Part shown: in pieces, positions 46,361-56,579 of the stretch
Position numbering within the stretch: the first letter of the stretch is position 1
Layout: every line of letters starts with the position of its first letter
From: WTHC01 sp965218725
Lineage (GTDB): Archaea > Thermoproteota > Nitrososphaeria > Nitrososphaerales > Nitrosopumilaceae
Direction: 5' to 3'
NCBI GenBank assembly: GCA_965218725.1
Contig: CBDCLO010000002.1
Coordinates: 310,001-374,000 of the forward strand
DNA length: 64,000 nucleotides
Made by a program: the position numbers and the translations under genes
Notes under the pieces: generated by a model
What the model was told of the DNA's origin: nothing
Database searches by the model: none
Seen by the model: the letters and a program-made list of their open reading frames with translations, nothing else

Positions 46361-47557
46361 TTGTTACCAGATATTGATTATAAAATAGGAATTTCTGTGT
46401 ATAGTACTAGATCTAATGGTTGTGGAGGGATAATCAGGAGTGATATTGATGATTTTAAAGTAACAGAGGTTTTGTCAGGAAAGATAACAGATATTATTAC
46501 AAGAGGCAATGGGTATACATTATATAAATTAAGAAAACAAAACATAGATACGTTTCATGTGTTAAATGATGTTTTCAGGAGATATAGAATTAGATTAAAA
46601 GCACTAGGATTAAAAGATGCAGCTTCAATCACAGAACAATATACTTATACTACAAATAAATCAAAAGTACCAAAAAATATAATGGAGAAAAAATACTCAT
46701 TGAACAAAATTTGCTATTTAAAAAAACCAATATCTAAAAAATATATGATTGGTAATAAATTTCAGATTAAAATAAAATATGCTAGATCAAATATCACAGA
46801 ATTTAATGAGCATAATAAAATTCTAAATTTTTTTGGATATCAAAGATTTGGAGCTAAAAGACCTGTCACACACTTGATAGGAAAAGCACTACTTAAAAAG
46901 AATTTTTCAGACGCTATAGACATATTACTATCATATGCATCACCATATGATTCATTAGAAAACAATAAATTAAGAAAAAAATTATCTGATAGATCAAGCT
47001 ATATTAAATTGATTAATAATATTCCATTAAAAATGGATTTGGAAAGGATTGTGATGCACGAGATTATTAAACATAATAATCCACTCAAGACAATTCGTGC
47101 ACTACCACTATCAATACGTCGTTTCTTTATACAAGCATATCAATCATTTATTTTTAACAAAACGTTGAGTATTGCATTTGAAAATGAAGAAGGTTTGTAT
47201 GTTCCAAAAGAAGGCGATATTTGCTTTGATTATAATGGAGTTATTAGTAAATTCAGTTATGATAGACTGCAAAAACTAGCTATACCATTAGTAGGCTATG
47301 CATACTACAAAAAAACTAGATTTAATATTTATATTAATCAAATTTTGAAACAAGAAGAGATAAATCTAAAAGATTTTTTTGTGAAAGAAATGCAGGAAAT
47401 AAGTAATGAGGGAGGATTTAGAAATTCTTTGGTTACGTATTATAATTATAGTATTACTAGTAATGTTGTTAAGTTCACATTACTTCGTGGTTGTTTTGCA
47501 ACTATTTTGTTACGTGAAGTAATAAAGCCAGAGGATCCAATAAATTCAGGATTTTAA
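46361..47557 (+). CDS. truD: tRNA pseudouridine synthase D
   Basis: TruD makes pseudouridine 13 in tRNA. The 398-residue protein has DIDDFKVTEVLSG at the N-terminus, the catalytic region ALGLKDAASITEQ with Asp, NFFGYQRFGAKRPVTHLIG, and LPLSIRRFFIQAYQSFIFN in the insert-bearing C-terminal half. The start TTG directly follows the previous stop (TAA TTG), indicating coupling. Confidence 0.94.
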   Translation: MLPDIDYKIGISVYSTRSNGCGGIIRSDIDDFKVTEVLSGKITDIITRGNGYTLYKLRKQNIDTFHVLNDVFRRYRIRLKALGLKDAASITEQYTYTTNKSKVPKNIMEKKYSLNKICYLKKPISKKYMIGNKFQIKIKYARSNITEFNEHNKILNFFGYQRFGAKRPVTHLIGKALLKKNFSDAIDILLSYASPYDSLENNKLRKKLSDRSSYIKLINNIPLKMDLERIVMHEIIKHNNPLKTIRALPLSIRRFFIQAYQSFIFNKTLSIAFENEEGLYVPKEGDICFDYNGVISKFSYDRLQKLAIPLVGYAYYKKTRFNIYINQILKQEEINLKDFFVKEMQEISNEGGFRNSLVTYYNYSITSNVVKFTLLRGCFATILLREVIKPEDPINSGF

Positions 47558-47590
47558 TACATAATATTAATTTTTATATTAACATAATAG

Positions 47591-48793
47591 CTATTTTTTT
47601 AATGTTTCCTTTATAGTACTAAAGAAATTTTTAATTACCATATTTGGGTACTTCTTAGCGAGTTTAATTGTACTAACAATTCCAAAATCAGCTCTCATAT
47701 AACTCATTAGTTCATCAACAGATAGATTTTTCATTATATTAATTTCTTCGTCCCACTCATCATCAGTTAAATTAAGCCACCTATTCTGAACTATATATGC
47801 TAAATCTATTTTTTTAAGTATTAATTTTTTCCAGTGTTTTTCGTATGATAAAAGTATTTTTTTAGAATAATTATTTATTTTAATTGCTTTTGCTATGGTT
47901 TTTCCAGCTGTAATTCCAAATTGTATTGCATATCTAATTCCTTCAAGCACCAATGGGTTTGCATATCCAGCAGAATCACCAACAAGTATCAAGTTATCAT
48001 ATACTGTACTTCTTATTGGTCCATCATTAGGTATTAATCCGTAGTGTAGTTCTATCGGAGTTATCTTACCTAAATTTCTTATAGGCCCACTTTTTTTTTC
48101 AATTAATTTTTTTAATTTATCAATTGGATTTATATAAGATTGTGGTCTTCCTACTCCAACTCCTATTCTTACTACGTTATTACTTACTGGAAAAATCCAG
48201 GCATAACCTGATGTGGAGTATTCATCTCCAACCAAAATACTCCATGTTTCATAATCAACATTTTCTGCATATGCTTCATACTCAGCACCAACACCAAATC
48301 TTATCCATGGATTTACTAAACCCAGCAATTGTGCTACAACTGATTTAAATCCACTTGCATCAACTATAATTTTAGTATAAAATTTCTTTTCTGCAGAACA
48401 AACAGTTCTTTCATATTTATTAAGACTTATTTTGTTGACGTTAGTTTTAACAAATAGGTCAACTCCACTACGTAATGCACGTTCTGTTAAAAATTTATAG
48501 GTTCTTCTTATATCTAACACAGCTATTTTTGGTTGTTGTCCACTTATGACTACATGATTATTAGGAGAATAAAAAGCATAGTTTTTTATTTTATTATAAT
48601 ATTTACTAGGAATTCCAAATTTTTCAGCATCACTAATCCATGTTATACCACTCGTTCGCACGTTTTTTGCAATATGATCATCTTTTTCTAATAATGCCAC
48701 ATTAACTCCATTCTTTGCTGCAGAATATGCTACTGATATACCAGATGGTCCTGCCCCAACCACTACTACATCATATTTAAAATTTTTTTTCAA
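47591..48793 (-). CDS. Geranylgeranyl reductase family flavoprotein
   Basis: This 400-residue FAD-dependent reductase saturates geranylgeranyl chains of archaeal lipids. It has VVVGAGPSGISVAYSAA (FAD), the substrate-side CSAEKKFYTKIIVDASG, AWIFPVSNNVVRIGVG and the FAD-phosphate motif LVGDSAGYANPLVLEGIRYA. Digeranylgeranylglycerophospholipid reductase is the expected role. Close relatives include plant-type ChlP, so the exact lipid or quinone substrate is uncertain. Confidence 0.93.
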   Translation of the reverse strand: MKKNFKYDVVVVGAGPSGISVAYSAAKNGVNVALLEKDDHIAKNVRTSGITWISDAEKFGIPSKYYNKIKNYAFYSPNNHVVISGQQPKIAVLDIRRTYKFLTERALRSGVDLFVKTNVNKISLNKYERTVCSAEKKFYTKIIVDASGFKSVVAQLLGLVNPWIRFGVGAEYEAYAENVDYETWSILVGDEYSTSGYAWIFPVSNNVVRIGVGVGRPQSYINPIDKLKKLIEKKSGPIRNLGKITPIELHYGLIPNDGPIRSTVYDNLILVGDSAGYANPLVLEGIRYAIQFGITAGKTIAKAIKINNYSKKILLSYEKHWKKLILKKIDLAYIVQNRWLNLTDDEWDEEINIMKNLSVDELMSYMRADFGIVSTIKLAKKYPNMVIKNFFSTIKETLKK

Positions 48794-48885
48794 TTTATTT
48801 AATATATTTATTACACATTACAAAAATTATAGACAGACTAAATTTCATTATATTAATTAAATGTTTACAATACTAAATCCAATTT

Positions 48886-49092
48886 TTATTTTAATATTGG
48901 TTTTCCTTTTGTGTCTTTCTCTCTCTCATGATCTATAGGAAATATATGCAGAGAATCCCTATGCATATAACTATATGATTCTCCATTTTTTTTTCTACAG
49001 AATTTTTTATGAACTGATTCCTCAATTTTTAGTGTATTGCTATTTTCATGAAACATGTTTTTTCCGCAGTAATTACATACTATTTTTGGCAT
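48886..49092 (-). CDS. Small zinc-finger-like protein
   Basis: This 68-residue protein has an N-terminal CNYCGKNMFHENS motif and a following HKKFC, together a C2-HC-type metal site. The rest is charged. I do not recognise a family. The free-standing frame with good coding character supports a real small gene. Confidence 0.65.
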   Translation of the reverse strand: MPKIVCNYCGKNMFHENSNTLKIEESVHKKFCRKKNGESYSYMHRDSLHIFPIDHEREKDTKGKPILK

Positions 49093-49176
49093 AATTATTA
49101 AGTTATTACTATATATTTATTTTTTACAATTAATGTAAATATTACAAAATAAATATTAAACAATAAATAATACAAT

Positions 49177-49809
49177 ATGCAGTTTTTAGGTAGATTAAAA
49201 ATAAAATCAAAAAGGAAAATTATTACATTTCTAAATAGTGAACATGTAGGAAGAATCTCAAGTATTGATATGGGGGGATATCCCCAAATAGTTCCTATGA
49301 ATTTTGTTTATGACGGAAAATTTGTATACATGCATTCACATGTTAAAGGTGAGAAATTAAATAATATTAGATTAAATAATAAAGTAGGGTTTGAGGTCGA
49401 TAAAGAACTAGAATATTTACCTAGCTATTTTGAGGATGAATTTGATGCATCACTGGCTGACACATTATATATAAGTGTAATCATAAAAGGACAGGCTAAA
49501 ATAATAAACTATAGAGACGAAAAGATATTAGCATTAAATTTATTGATGGAGAAATATCAACCAGAAGGAAAATATAAAAAAATTGAATCAAAAATGAAAG
49601 TTATTGATCATGTAGCAATTATTAAAATATTACCACTAACCATAACAGGAAAATACAAAATAGGACAACACTTATCTGCAACAAAAAGACTTGAACTTGC
49701 CAAAAAAATTTTGGAACATAACTCGCCTACTTCTAAAAAAACACTAGAAATAATGGGTGTAAGTGTAAACTCCGGAGATATAAAAATTATTAATGAATTA
49801 AATTGGTAA
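49177..49809 (+). CDS. PNPOx-fold flavin/F420-binding protein
   Basis: This 210-residue protein has the split-barrel pyridoxamine-phosphate-oxidase-like fold. Signs are VGRISSIDMGGYPQIVPMNFVYDGKFVYMHSHVKGEK, split between two strands, then NKVGFEVDKE and YISVIIKGQAKII. The family binds FMN or F420. Its substrate is unknown; F420 use is plausible because CofE is encoded in this window. Confidence 0.85.
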   Translation: MQFLGRLKIKSKRKIITFLNSEHVGRISSIDMGGYPQIVPMNFVYDGKFVYMHSHVKGEKLNNIRLNNKVGFEVDKELEYLPSYFEDEFDASLADTLYISVIIKGQAKIINYRDEKILALNLLMEKYQPEGKYKKIESKMKVIDHVAIIKILPLTITGKYKIGQHLSATKRLELAKKILEHNSPTSKKTLEIMGVSVNSGDIKIINELNW

Positions 49810-49873
49810 TTCTATTGATTACAACATAGTAAATATTAATTTAAATTTGTAAAATTCAGTTTAATATCATATA

Positions 49874-50430
49874 AATTATTTTACCTTAGAATCAAAATTT
49901 GCTACTGCTGGTGATCAACCAAAAGCAATTAAGATGTTAATAAAGTGAATTAAAAAAATATAGATTGCTAATGATACCAAAAACAATAGAGTGTTTTGGT
50001 ATATCAAATCTTGGTAAACAATATTCAGTAGGATCTATTCCCAAATTTGTTTACTGCATACCTGACAAAACTGGCTATAGAAAATTTAAAATTAATATAA
50101 TAACAGGATAAAATGATTTTACCACTACATATAAAATTATAAAGCGTAGATACTACTGAAAAAAAGAAGAAAAAACCTTTGAATTTAGTTTTAATAGATT
50201 ATGGAAAAAGATATCTGAATATGGCTATAGAATCTTAAGTTTGAAATTATGTATGCCTTGTACATCATTGGCAAAAAAAAACTATGATGTGTTTACAACT
50301 AACTAACTAGTATTAATTCATAAAAGAAGTAGGGCTTAAATTTTGCAATATGCAAGAGATGAAACACATAGATCTGCTGTCTTGTACACATAGTACTCGA
50401 AGAATGCGTTAATCAGCATACAAACTGAAG
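49874..50430 (+). pseudogene. Fused relic of uvrB (5' end) and uvrC (3' end)
   Basis: A short uvrB N-terminus is readable: FTLESKFATAGDQPKAIKML, ending in a stop where the conserved Gly-Ile would be. About 15 bp later the frame matches the UvrC C-terminal nuclease domain: PKTIECFGISNLGKQYSVGS, PDKTGYRKFKINIITG, stop, NDFTTTYKIIKRRYY, stop, then MPCTSLAKKNYDVF and ILQYARDETHRSAVLY. At least five stops break it. Everything between, namely most of uvrB and the first half of uvrC, is gone. This is strong evidence of a deletion plus decay. Confidence 0.88.
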
Positions 50431-50447
50431 TAAATTATAAAAACTAT

Positions 50448-51536
50448 TTACTTAGTTTGATCTTTAAAATATGGGATCACTAATGATGCAAATTTATCAA
50501 TAGAACCAAAATAATTAGAACCCCAAAATCTTATAACAAAGTGATTAACACCAGCTTTTATGAATCTTTCTAGTATCTGTATCACATCGTCAGGAGTTCC
50601 TACTGCAGTTGATGAACGTGCTACAGAGTCAGGAATTGTTATAGCAGCTTTTCTCATTTTTACGATCCACTCTTGATTAGACATGGAGTATTCAGTAAAA
50701 TATTTTTTAAAATCAAAACCTTCAATTCCTTCTATATTATGTACTCTTAAAATTTCTGGTTTAAATAAGCTAACTTTAACAGCATCTTTCATTCTAGCCC
50801 AAGATATTTCAGCATCGTCTGAAAAATATACATCTATATCTAATGCATATTGAAAATTTTTTTCATCTCTTCCGTTATCTTTCATAGATTTTTTTATTAA
50901 TATTGCATGATCTTCAAATAATTTAGGCGTGTATCCTATAGGTAACCACCCATCACCATATTTTCCAACTATTGCTAATGTACGTTTTCCTCCAGCCGCC
51001 ATGTATATTGGAAGGTTAGGACTTCTAATTGATTTTGCCTGAAGGCATGCATCTTTTAATTTATAAAATTTACCATCAAAATTAACTTTGTTATCAGGTG
51101 ATGAATCATATAATAACTTAATAACCTGCAGTTGTTCTTCCCACTTACTTACAGGCCTTTCAAATGGAATACAAAATTCTTTTAAATTTTGGGCTTCTCC
51201 TGCTCCTATCCCAAGTATTCCACGGCCTTTTGATATTCTATCTAGGGTAATTGAAGACAACGCAATATTTGAAGGGTGCCTTCTTAATGCATCTGTTACA
51301 CATGTACCAAGTTCAACATTCTGTGTAGTTGCAGCAATAGCTGATAACATCACCCAAGGATCATTAACAATAGCTTTTGGCCATTGTGGAACATTAGAAT
51401 GATCCATGTACCAAATTGAATCGTAACCAATTTTATCTGCTAACATGCATGCTGTAAGTATTTGATCTTCTGTGAGACCAGCTCGTGCTACATTTAAACC
51501 ATTTTGTATTCCAAATTTCAACATCCTGGATTGCAT
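50448..51536 (-). CDS. LLM-class F420-dependent oxidoreductase (methylene-H4MPT reductase-like)
   Basis: This 362-residue TIM-barrel protein of the luciferase-like family begins KFGIQNGLNVARAGLT. It has YMDHSNVP, GTCVTDALRRHPSNIALSS, GILGIGAGEAQNLKEF and PIYMAAGGKRTLAIVGKYGDGWLP. It resembles F420-dependent Mer-type reductases, but FMN-dependent relatives cannot be excluded. CofE in the window shows F420 is available. It ends 18 bp after the uvrBC relic. Confidence 0.88.
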   Translation of the reverse strand: MQSRMLKFGIQNGLNVARAGLTEDQILTACMLADKIGYDSIWYMDHSNVPQWPKAIVNDPWVMLSAIAATTQNVELGTCVTDALRRHPSNIALSSITLDRISKGRGILGIGAGEAQNLKEFCIPFERPVSKWEEQLQVIKLLYDSSPDNKVNFDGKFYKLKDACLQAKSIRSPNLPIYMAAGGKRTLAIVGKYGDGWLPIGYTPKLFEDHAILIKKSMKDNGRDEKNFQYALDIDVYFSDDAEISWARMKDAVKVSLFKPEILRVHNIEGIEGFDFKKYFTEYSMSNQEWIVKMRKAAITIPDSVARSSTAVGTPDDVIQILERFIKAGVNHFVIRFWGSNYFGSIDKFASLVIPYFKDQTK

Positions 51537-51618
51537 TTATATATTTAATAAATGACGTACTTAAGTTTAATTAGTAACATAGCGAGTACACAGACAATAA
51601 AGATTAAATGTTAGTGAG

Positions 51619-52563
51619 TTAAAGGCTGCCTTGTTCTATGTTTTTTAGACATTGTATTATATCATCTTTTGTTATTTTTATTGGATTTGGATCTAAATGA
51701 CCCTTATCAGTAATTACAATATCAGCAGCTTTACCAACAGACATTTTTAAATTTAATTTATCAAATTGAAGTTTTTCTATACATTCTTTAAATCTGTCAT
51801 AGAAAATTGATCCATTGAATTTATGAGCTACTGTAGTACAATATGAAAGTGAATAACCGTGAGGTATACCTTCATTTGAGAATACATAAGACAGTGCGTG
51901 ACCTAATGTAGTAGAACAATTACCAAATCCAATACCAGATAACATGGACCCATATGGATAGTTTTCTTGTTTATTATTAACTATAGCATCATAAAGAATA
52001 TCAAATGCTTTCTTACAGAGTGTTTTTGTAAAATCATTCCCTAGTTTGCTGTCATGGCCTTCTGTAGCTTGAGCACATGCATCACATACAGAGTTTTTTA
52101 TAATTTGTTCTGGGGTGCCATCAAGAAAATATGAATCAACTACCGCCATATCAGCTAAGAATCTATCTTCACGTAGTAGTTTTTTCTTACCATCAAACTT
52201 CAATACACAATATGTAGTCATCTCTGCACCAGTACCAAATGTTGTCGGGATAAGAATTTTATTTATTTTCATTTCAGCTGATGAATACTTTGCTACATCA
52301 AGAGAGCTTCCACCACCTAGTCCAATAATTGCTGATAAATTTTTTGATTTATGTTCTAAAACCACTTCATTCACATTTTCAATTGATGGTTCTGGTACAA
52401 CTTTATCATACAAAATATAATCTTGTATTCCCATTTTATCTATCCATTTAAACGAAAGATCTTCTGATGCAGTTGTTACAATCAATGCGTTCTTAGGATA
52501 ATCTGTATTAGATAATGCATTTTTACCAAATTTAATAATTTTTGGAATTTTTATAGTATACAT
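51619..52563 (-). CDS. Iron-containing alcohol dehydrogenase
   Basis: This 314-residue group III dehydrogenase has the NAD loop GLGGGSSLDVAKY, TTFGTGAEMT and the metal ligands in VCDACAQATEGHD and TTLGHALSYVFSNEGIPHGYS. It is shorter than the usual 380 residues, mostly in the C-terminal helical part. In Nitrosopumilus an enzyme of this family serves as succinic semialdehyde reductase in the hydroxypropionate/hydroxybutyrate cycle; this gene could be that enzyme, which is inference. Confidence 0.88.
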   Translation of the reverse strand: MYTIKIPKIIKFGKNALSNTDYPKNALIVTTASEDLSFKWIDKMGIQDYILYDKVVPEPSIENVNEVVLEHKSKNLSAIIGLGGGSSLDVAKYSSAEMKINKILIPTTFGTGAEMTTYCVLKFDGKKKLLREDRFLADMAVVDSYFLDGTPEQIIKNSVCDACAQATEGHDSKLGNDFTKTLCKKAFDILYDAIVNNKQENYPYGSMLSGIGFGNCSTTLGHALSYVFSNEGIPHGYSLSYCTTVAHKFNGSIFYDRFKECIEKLQFDKLNLKMSVGKAADIVITDKGHLDPNPIKITKDDIIQCLKNIEQGSL

Positions 52564-52632
52564 ACTGAATTTGACTCTTTGATTATTATTATATCTTACA
52601 AATAGTATTATAAAATCAACGTCATACAGACT

Positions 52633-53916
52633 ATGTGTTATACTAAATTGTTTATTAAAAATCTGTTAGAATTAACCAATAATAAAAATAGAGAAGTATT
52701 AAACATTTTAGAATCTGGTTTGGCCGCATCAATGCCATTTAAATCTATAAAAAAATTTGTAAGACATGATAAAATAATTACTAAAAGATCTGTTGATTTA
52801 TCTAGGTATGACAATGTATACATTATAGCTTTTGGAAAAGCTGCAGATAGCATGACAAGTGCTGTAAATTCAATCGTTAAAATCAAGCGTGGAATAATAA
52901 TAATACCTAGATATTCAAAATCAATAATACAAAATAAAAAATTTCAGATTTTCAATTCTGGACATCCATTACCAAATAAAATCAGTATAAATGCTGCTAA
53001 AGCTGTAATTAAATTCTTATATGAAAGAAAAAAAAATGAGTTTGTGATTTTTTTAATATCAGGTGGAGGCTCATCACTTTTAGCATTACCAGATAAAATA
53101 TCACTTAATGATAAAATTAAAACTACAAATATTTTACTCAAATGCGGAGCATCAATTCATGAAATCAATTGCATTAGGAAACATATTTCCAAAATAAAGG
53201 GCGGTAAATTAATAAAAAACATGTCATGTGATGGTGCATCACTAATAATGTCTGATGTTGTGAATAATGATTTATCAACAATATCATCTAGTTACACATA
53301 TGATGATAATAGTACTTATAAGAATGCTTTAGACATAGTGTATAAATATAATTTACAACATAAAATACCAAACAGTGTTTTATGTAGATTATGTGATGGA
53401 ATGTATGAAAGAATAAATAAAATTGAGAAAACAATAGAAAACCAGATAATTTTGTCTAATAGTGATTGTCTTATGTCAATGGCAAATAAAGCTAAACAGT
53501 TTGGATATTATGTAAAAATAGTAAATTGTTTAAGTGGAAATATAGATAGAGTGGCATCTAAACTTGTTAAATTAATTAATAATAAAAATAATTATTGTAT
53601 TGTATTTGGCGGTGAACCTACTGTGAAAGTACTTGATAATGGAGTTGGTGGTAGAAACCAAGAACTAGTATTACGTATAATTAAAAAAATTGAAACTAGT
53701 GGTATAATTGTTGCATCTATTGGTACTGATGGAATTGATGGTAACACTAGATATGCAGGTGCAATAATGAAAACAGGATCTATCAGAACAAATGAAATAG
53801 AAAAATATTTGAAAAAAAGTAACTCGCATTTATTTTTTAAGAAATATGATGGACTAATAAATACTGGCACAACACACACCAATCTAATGGATATTGGAGT
53901 AATTATTAAAATTTAG
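52633..53916 (+). CDS. Glycerate 2-kinase (GckA/MOFRL family)
   Basis: This 427-residue kinase makes 2-phosphoglycerate from glycerate. The N-terminal domain has FGKAADSM and NSGHPLPNKIS. The central LISGGGSSLLALP is the nucleotide-binding signature, and the C-terminal MOFRL domain has GGEPTVKVLDNGVGGRNQELVLR and GTDGIDGNT...GAIM. The length is normal. It links glycerate to lower glycolysis or gluconeogenesis. Confidence 0.92.
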   Translation: MCYTKLFIKNLLELTNNKNREVLNILESGLAASMPFKSIKKFVRHDKIITKRSVDLSRYDNVYIIAFGKAADSMTSAVNSIVKIKRGIIIIPRYSKSIIQNKKFQIFNSGHPLPNKISINAAKAVIKFLYERKKNEFVIFLISGGGSSLLALPDKISLNDKIKTTNILLKCGASIHEINCIRKHISKIKGGKLIKNMSCDGASLIMSDVVNNDLSTISSSYTYDDNSTYKNALDIVYKYNLQHKIPNSVLCRLCDGMYERINKIEKTIENQIILSNSDCLMSMANKAKQFGYYVKIVNCLSGNIDRVASKLVKLINNKNNYCIVFGGEPTVKVLDNGVGGRNQELVLRIIKKIETSGIIVASIGTDGIDGNTRYAGAIMKTGSIRTNEIEKYLKKSNSHLFFKKYDGLINTGTTHTNLMDIGVIIKI

Positions 53917-53970
53917 TATGTATTAATAAAATACGTTATAAAGATAAGATTCAACTGCTTATTGATTTTA

Positions 53971-54993
53971 TCAGTTTAGCTTTTTATTAAATTCCTGCAA
54001 AAATCTTTTAATTTTGGTTTTAGGAATAATTGCACCACATGCTTTGTCATGTCCACCTCCAGAACCACCAAGATCTGTTGCTAACGAGTTTACTATTCTG
54101 CCAAGATGAAATTTGCATGATTTAGATCCTCTTATAGATACTGCATAAACACCATGATCATTACGTTCTTTATATGCAATACCAACATTCTTGCCTGAAA
54201 AACCAAGAACAAAATTAACTGCACCGCTAGCTCCTGAATCAAATATTTCTACATGACCCAGATTTTTCATTTTTTTAATTGATTTTTTTATTTTTTCTAT
54301 CATTGATGCAAGTTTCTCTACCTGTATTTGAGCAAATTCAAACGAATTGGGAATTTGTGATATATATCTAGATTCTGACAGCTCACTAACTAGATATAAC
54401 AGATAGTCAGAATCCTTTTGGTGACCGACTATATTATATGTTAGCACTGTGGCACTTATTAATGCAAATTGTCTATCATATATTTGTAAAAGTTTTGAGC
54501 CTTTTTTTCTGTCATCCATATAATCAGTTACAGCTGCACATGCTGCTAAAAATCTAGAATATTCAGAAAATTTTGATTTATATGCTTCATAAATTTGAAC
54601 AGTTGTACATTCATTAATATCATGAATTAACTTAATTTTTATGTCTTTTAATTTTTTTATTATCTTGTTATTTAAATCATGATGATCTATATACACAACA
54701 GAAATTTTTTTTTTTCTTAGTTCAGTTAATATTTCAATGAATTTATCTTGATTGCTTTTACTTAATCCTAAATCACAGATATATAATTTTTTTAATTTTT
54801 TATCATCTTGTAAATTTTCTAATGCATCCATCTGCCCATGATAATCAACTAGTATAGAATCACCACCAAATGCTTTCTTTATCAATACCGCAGAGCTTAT
54901 ACCATCCAGATCTTCTTTATGAGACAAACAAATAACATTAGTTCGTTTGTTTTTTGACAGTGGTTTTTTATTCATGTCAGTATTGTAAATCAT
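53971..54993 (-). CDS. DHH-family phosphoesterase
   Basis: This 340-residue protein has the DHH motifs CLSHKEDLDGISSAVLI, YICDLGLSK and VVYIDHHDLNNKII. The C-terminal DHHA1-like part carries GGSGGGHDKACGAIIPK. It belongs to the RecJ/NrnA-like superfamily (nanoRNase or oligonucleotide hydrolysis, cyclic-nucleotide cleavage). In archaea the nearest functional comparisons are GAN/RecJ-type exonucleases; which one applies is unknown. Confidence 0.87.
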   Translation of the reverse strand: MIYNTDMNKKPLSKNKRTNVICLSHKEDLDGISSAVLIKKAFGGDSILVDYHGQMDALENLQDDKKLKKLYICDLGLSKSNQDKFIEILTELRKKKISVVYIDHHDLNNKIIKKLKDIKIKLIHDINECTTVQIYEAYKSKFSEYSRFLAACAAVTDYMDDRKKGSKLLQIYDRQFALISATVLTYNIVGHQKDSDYLLYLVSELSESRYISQIPNSFEFAQIQVEKLASMIEKIKKSIKKMKNLGHVEIFDSGASGAVNFVLGFSGKNVGIAYKERNDHGVYAVSIRGSKSCKFHLGRIVNSLATDLGGSGGGHDKACGAIIPKTKIKRFLQEFNKKLN

Positions 54994-55143
54994 GCAACGC
55001 TATTTAAACTAAAAATATAATATAATAATAAAAATCAGCATCTCAAGTTAACCAATTATGTTTAATTTATTATTCATTTAATTCCACTTTAAAATATTAT
55101 AGATCATTAAATACTAGTGATATTTTTTATATACTAATATAAA

Positions 55144-56322
55144 TTGGATACTAAGAATATAGGATTAAGAAATATAGAAGTAGCAGATACAAAAATATCT
55201 AGTATAGATGGATGTATAGGTCGTTTGATTTATAGGGGATATGATGTCCTAGACTTGACAAAAAACTCAAATTTCGAAGAAACCGCATACTTGCTTTTAT
55301 ACAACAAGCTTCCAACTAAAATCGAGTTAGAAAGTTTTAAACATGACCTAATAAATGCAAGAATGATTCCTAAACAAATGCAAAAAAATATGAAAAACTG
55401 GAGAAATGATGCAGATCCTATGGATATGTTACAAGCATTTGTTGCAGCATTAGCTGGTTATTATGATGAAGGATTCTCAAATAAAAATGCAAGTTATGAT
55501 ATAGCAATAAACCTAATTGCAAAAATACCTACGATCATTGCAAATTGGAATAGAATAAGAAATAATAAAGATATAATTAATCCAGAACAGGATCTAGATC
55601 ATGCAGAAAATTTTTTGCATATGTTAACTGGAAGAAACCAAGATCCTCACATTTCAAGAATTTTTGACATCTGCCTAATTTTACACGCAGATCATTCATT
55701 TAATGCCTCAACATTCACAGCTAGACAAGTAGCATCTACGAGAGCGCATATGTATTCTGCTGTTAGTGCAGCAATAGGTGCATTAAGTGGAGAGCTACAT
55801 GGTGGTGCAAATTATGAAGTGATGAAAATGTTATTAGATATAAAAACAAATGACGCTGTTGAGTCATGGATTAAAGAAAAATTAAAGAAGAACAAAAAAA
55901 TTATGGGGATGGGTCATGCAGTTTATAGAACACATGATCCTAGGGCACAAGTACTTAAAGAACTCTCAAAAAAACTTGCAGAAAAAACCAATAAACCATG
56001 GTTTAATATAACTGAAATGATAGAAGAGATCACAATTAAAGAGATGAAAAAAAATAAAGGAATAGACATATATCCTAATGTGGATCTTTATAGCGCATCA
56101 ATTTATTATATGTTGAATATTCCTATGGATCTAAACACTCCAATATTTGCTATATCACGAGTGGCTGGATGGACAGCACATATAATAGAAGAAAAATTTG
56201 CAGAAGCTGCACCAAAACCTGTACTATATAGACCAAAAGCAGTGTACGTTGGGAAGTACTGCGGTACTCATGGTTGTAAGTATAAATCAATAGAACTACG
56301 ATCTAACAGATCAGTTAATTGA
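55144..56322 (+). CDS. gltA: Citrate synthase
   Basis: Citrate synthase condenses acetyl-CoA and oxaloacetate. The 392-residue protein has IDGCIGRLIYRGYDVLDL at the N-terminus, LILHADHSFNASTFTAR, GALSGELHGGANYEVMKM (catalytic His), GMGHAVYRTHDPRAQVL (catalytic His/Arg) and a C-terminal VAGWTAHIIEE (Asp/Arg side). The start is TTG at 55144. It forms the entry to the oxidative branch that SucCD would complete. Confidence 0.96.
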   Translation: MDTKNIGLRNIEVADTKISSIDGCIGRLIYRGYDVLDLTKNSNFEETAYLLLYNKLPTKIELESFKHDLINARMIPKQMQKNMKNWRNDADPMDMLQAFVAALAGYYDEGFSNKNASYDIAINLIAKIPTIIANWNRIRNNKDIINPEQDLDHAENFLHMLTGRNQDPHISRIFDICLILHADHSFNASTFTARQVASTRAHMYSAVSAAIGALSGELHGGANYEVMKMLLDIKTNDAVESWIKEKLKKNKKIMGMGHAVYRTHDPRAQVLKELSKKLAEKTNKPWFNITEMIEEITIKEMKKNKGIDIYPNVDLYSASIYYMLNIPMDLNTPIFAISRVAGWTAHIIEEKFAEAAPKPVLYRPKAVYVGKYCGTHGCKYKSIELRSNRSVN

Positions 56323-56529
56323 AATATTATTATTGTCTACATCATCACGTAAAATATTAAACATAATTTCATAAAACATAACATTCTTTTTTTGTGCATG
56401 TCTATCAATTAGTTTTACTACACAGGAAAGCTGCATATCACAATGTGATAATAATATTATTTCATCTATGACACTTGTAAAAAATTTAGAATACCTAATC
56501 ACATGTAAAATAACATTTATTTTAATCAT
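56311..56529 (-). CDS. Possible small hypothetical protein
   Basis: From the Met at 56529 the frame codes for 72 residues; it is open to 56580. It is hydrophobic at the start (KINVILHVIRYSKFF) with two Cys, and its 3' end overlaps the citrate synthase end. I do not recognise it. The only support is that it fills an otherwise empty 257-bp gap. Confidence 0.3.
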   Translation of the reverse strand: MIKINVILHVIRYSKFFTSVIDEIILLSHCDMQLSCVVKLIDRHAQKKNVMFYEIMFNILRDDVDNNNISIN

Positions 56530-56579
56530 AACACGTATATTCAAATTATGTATACAATTAACATTCTTTTGGTTGACCA

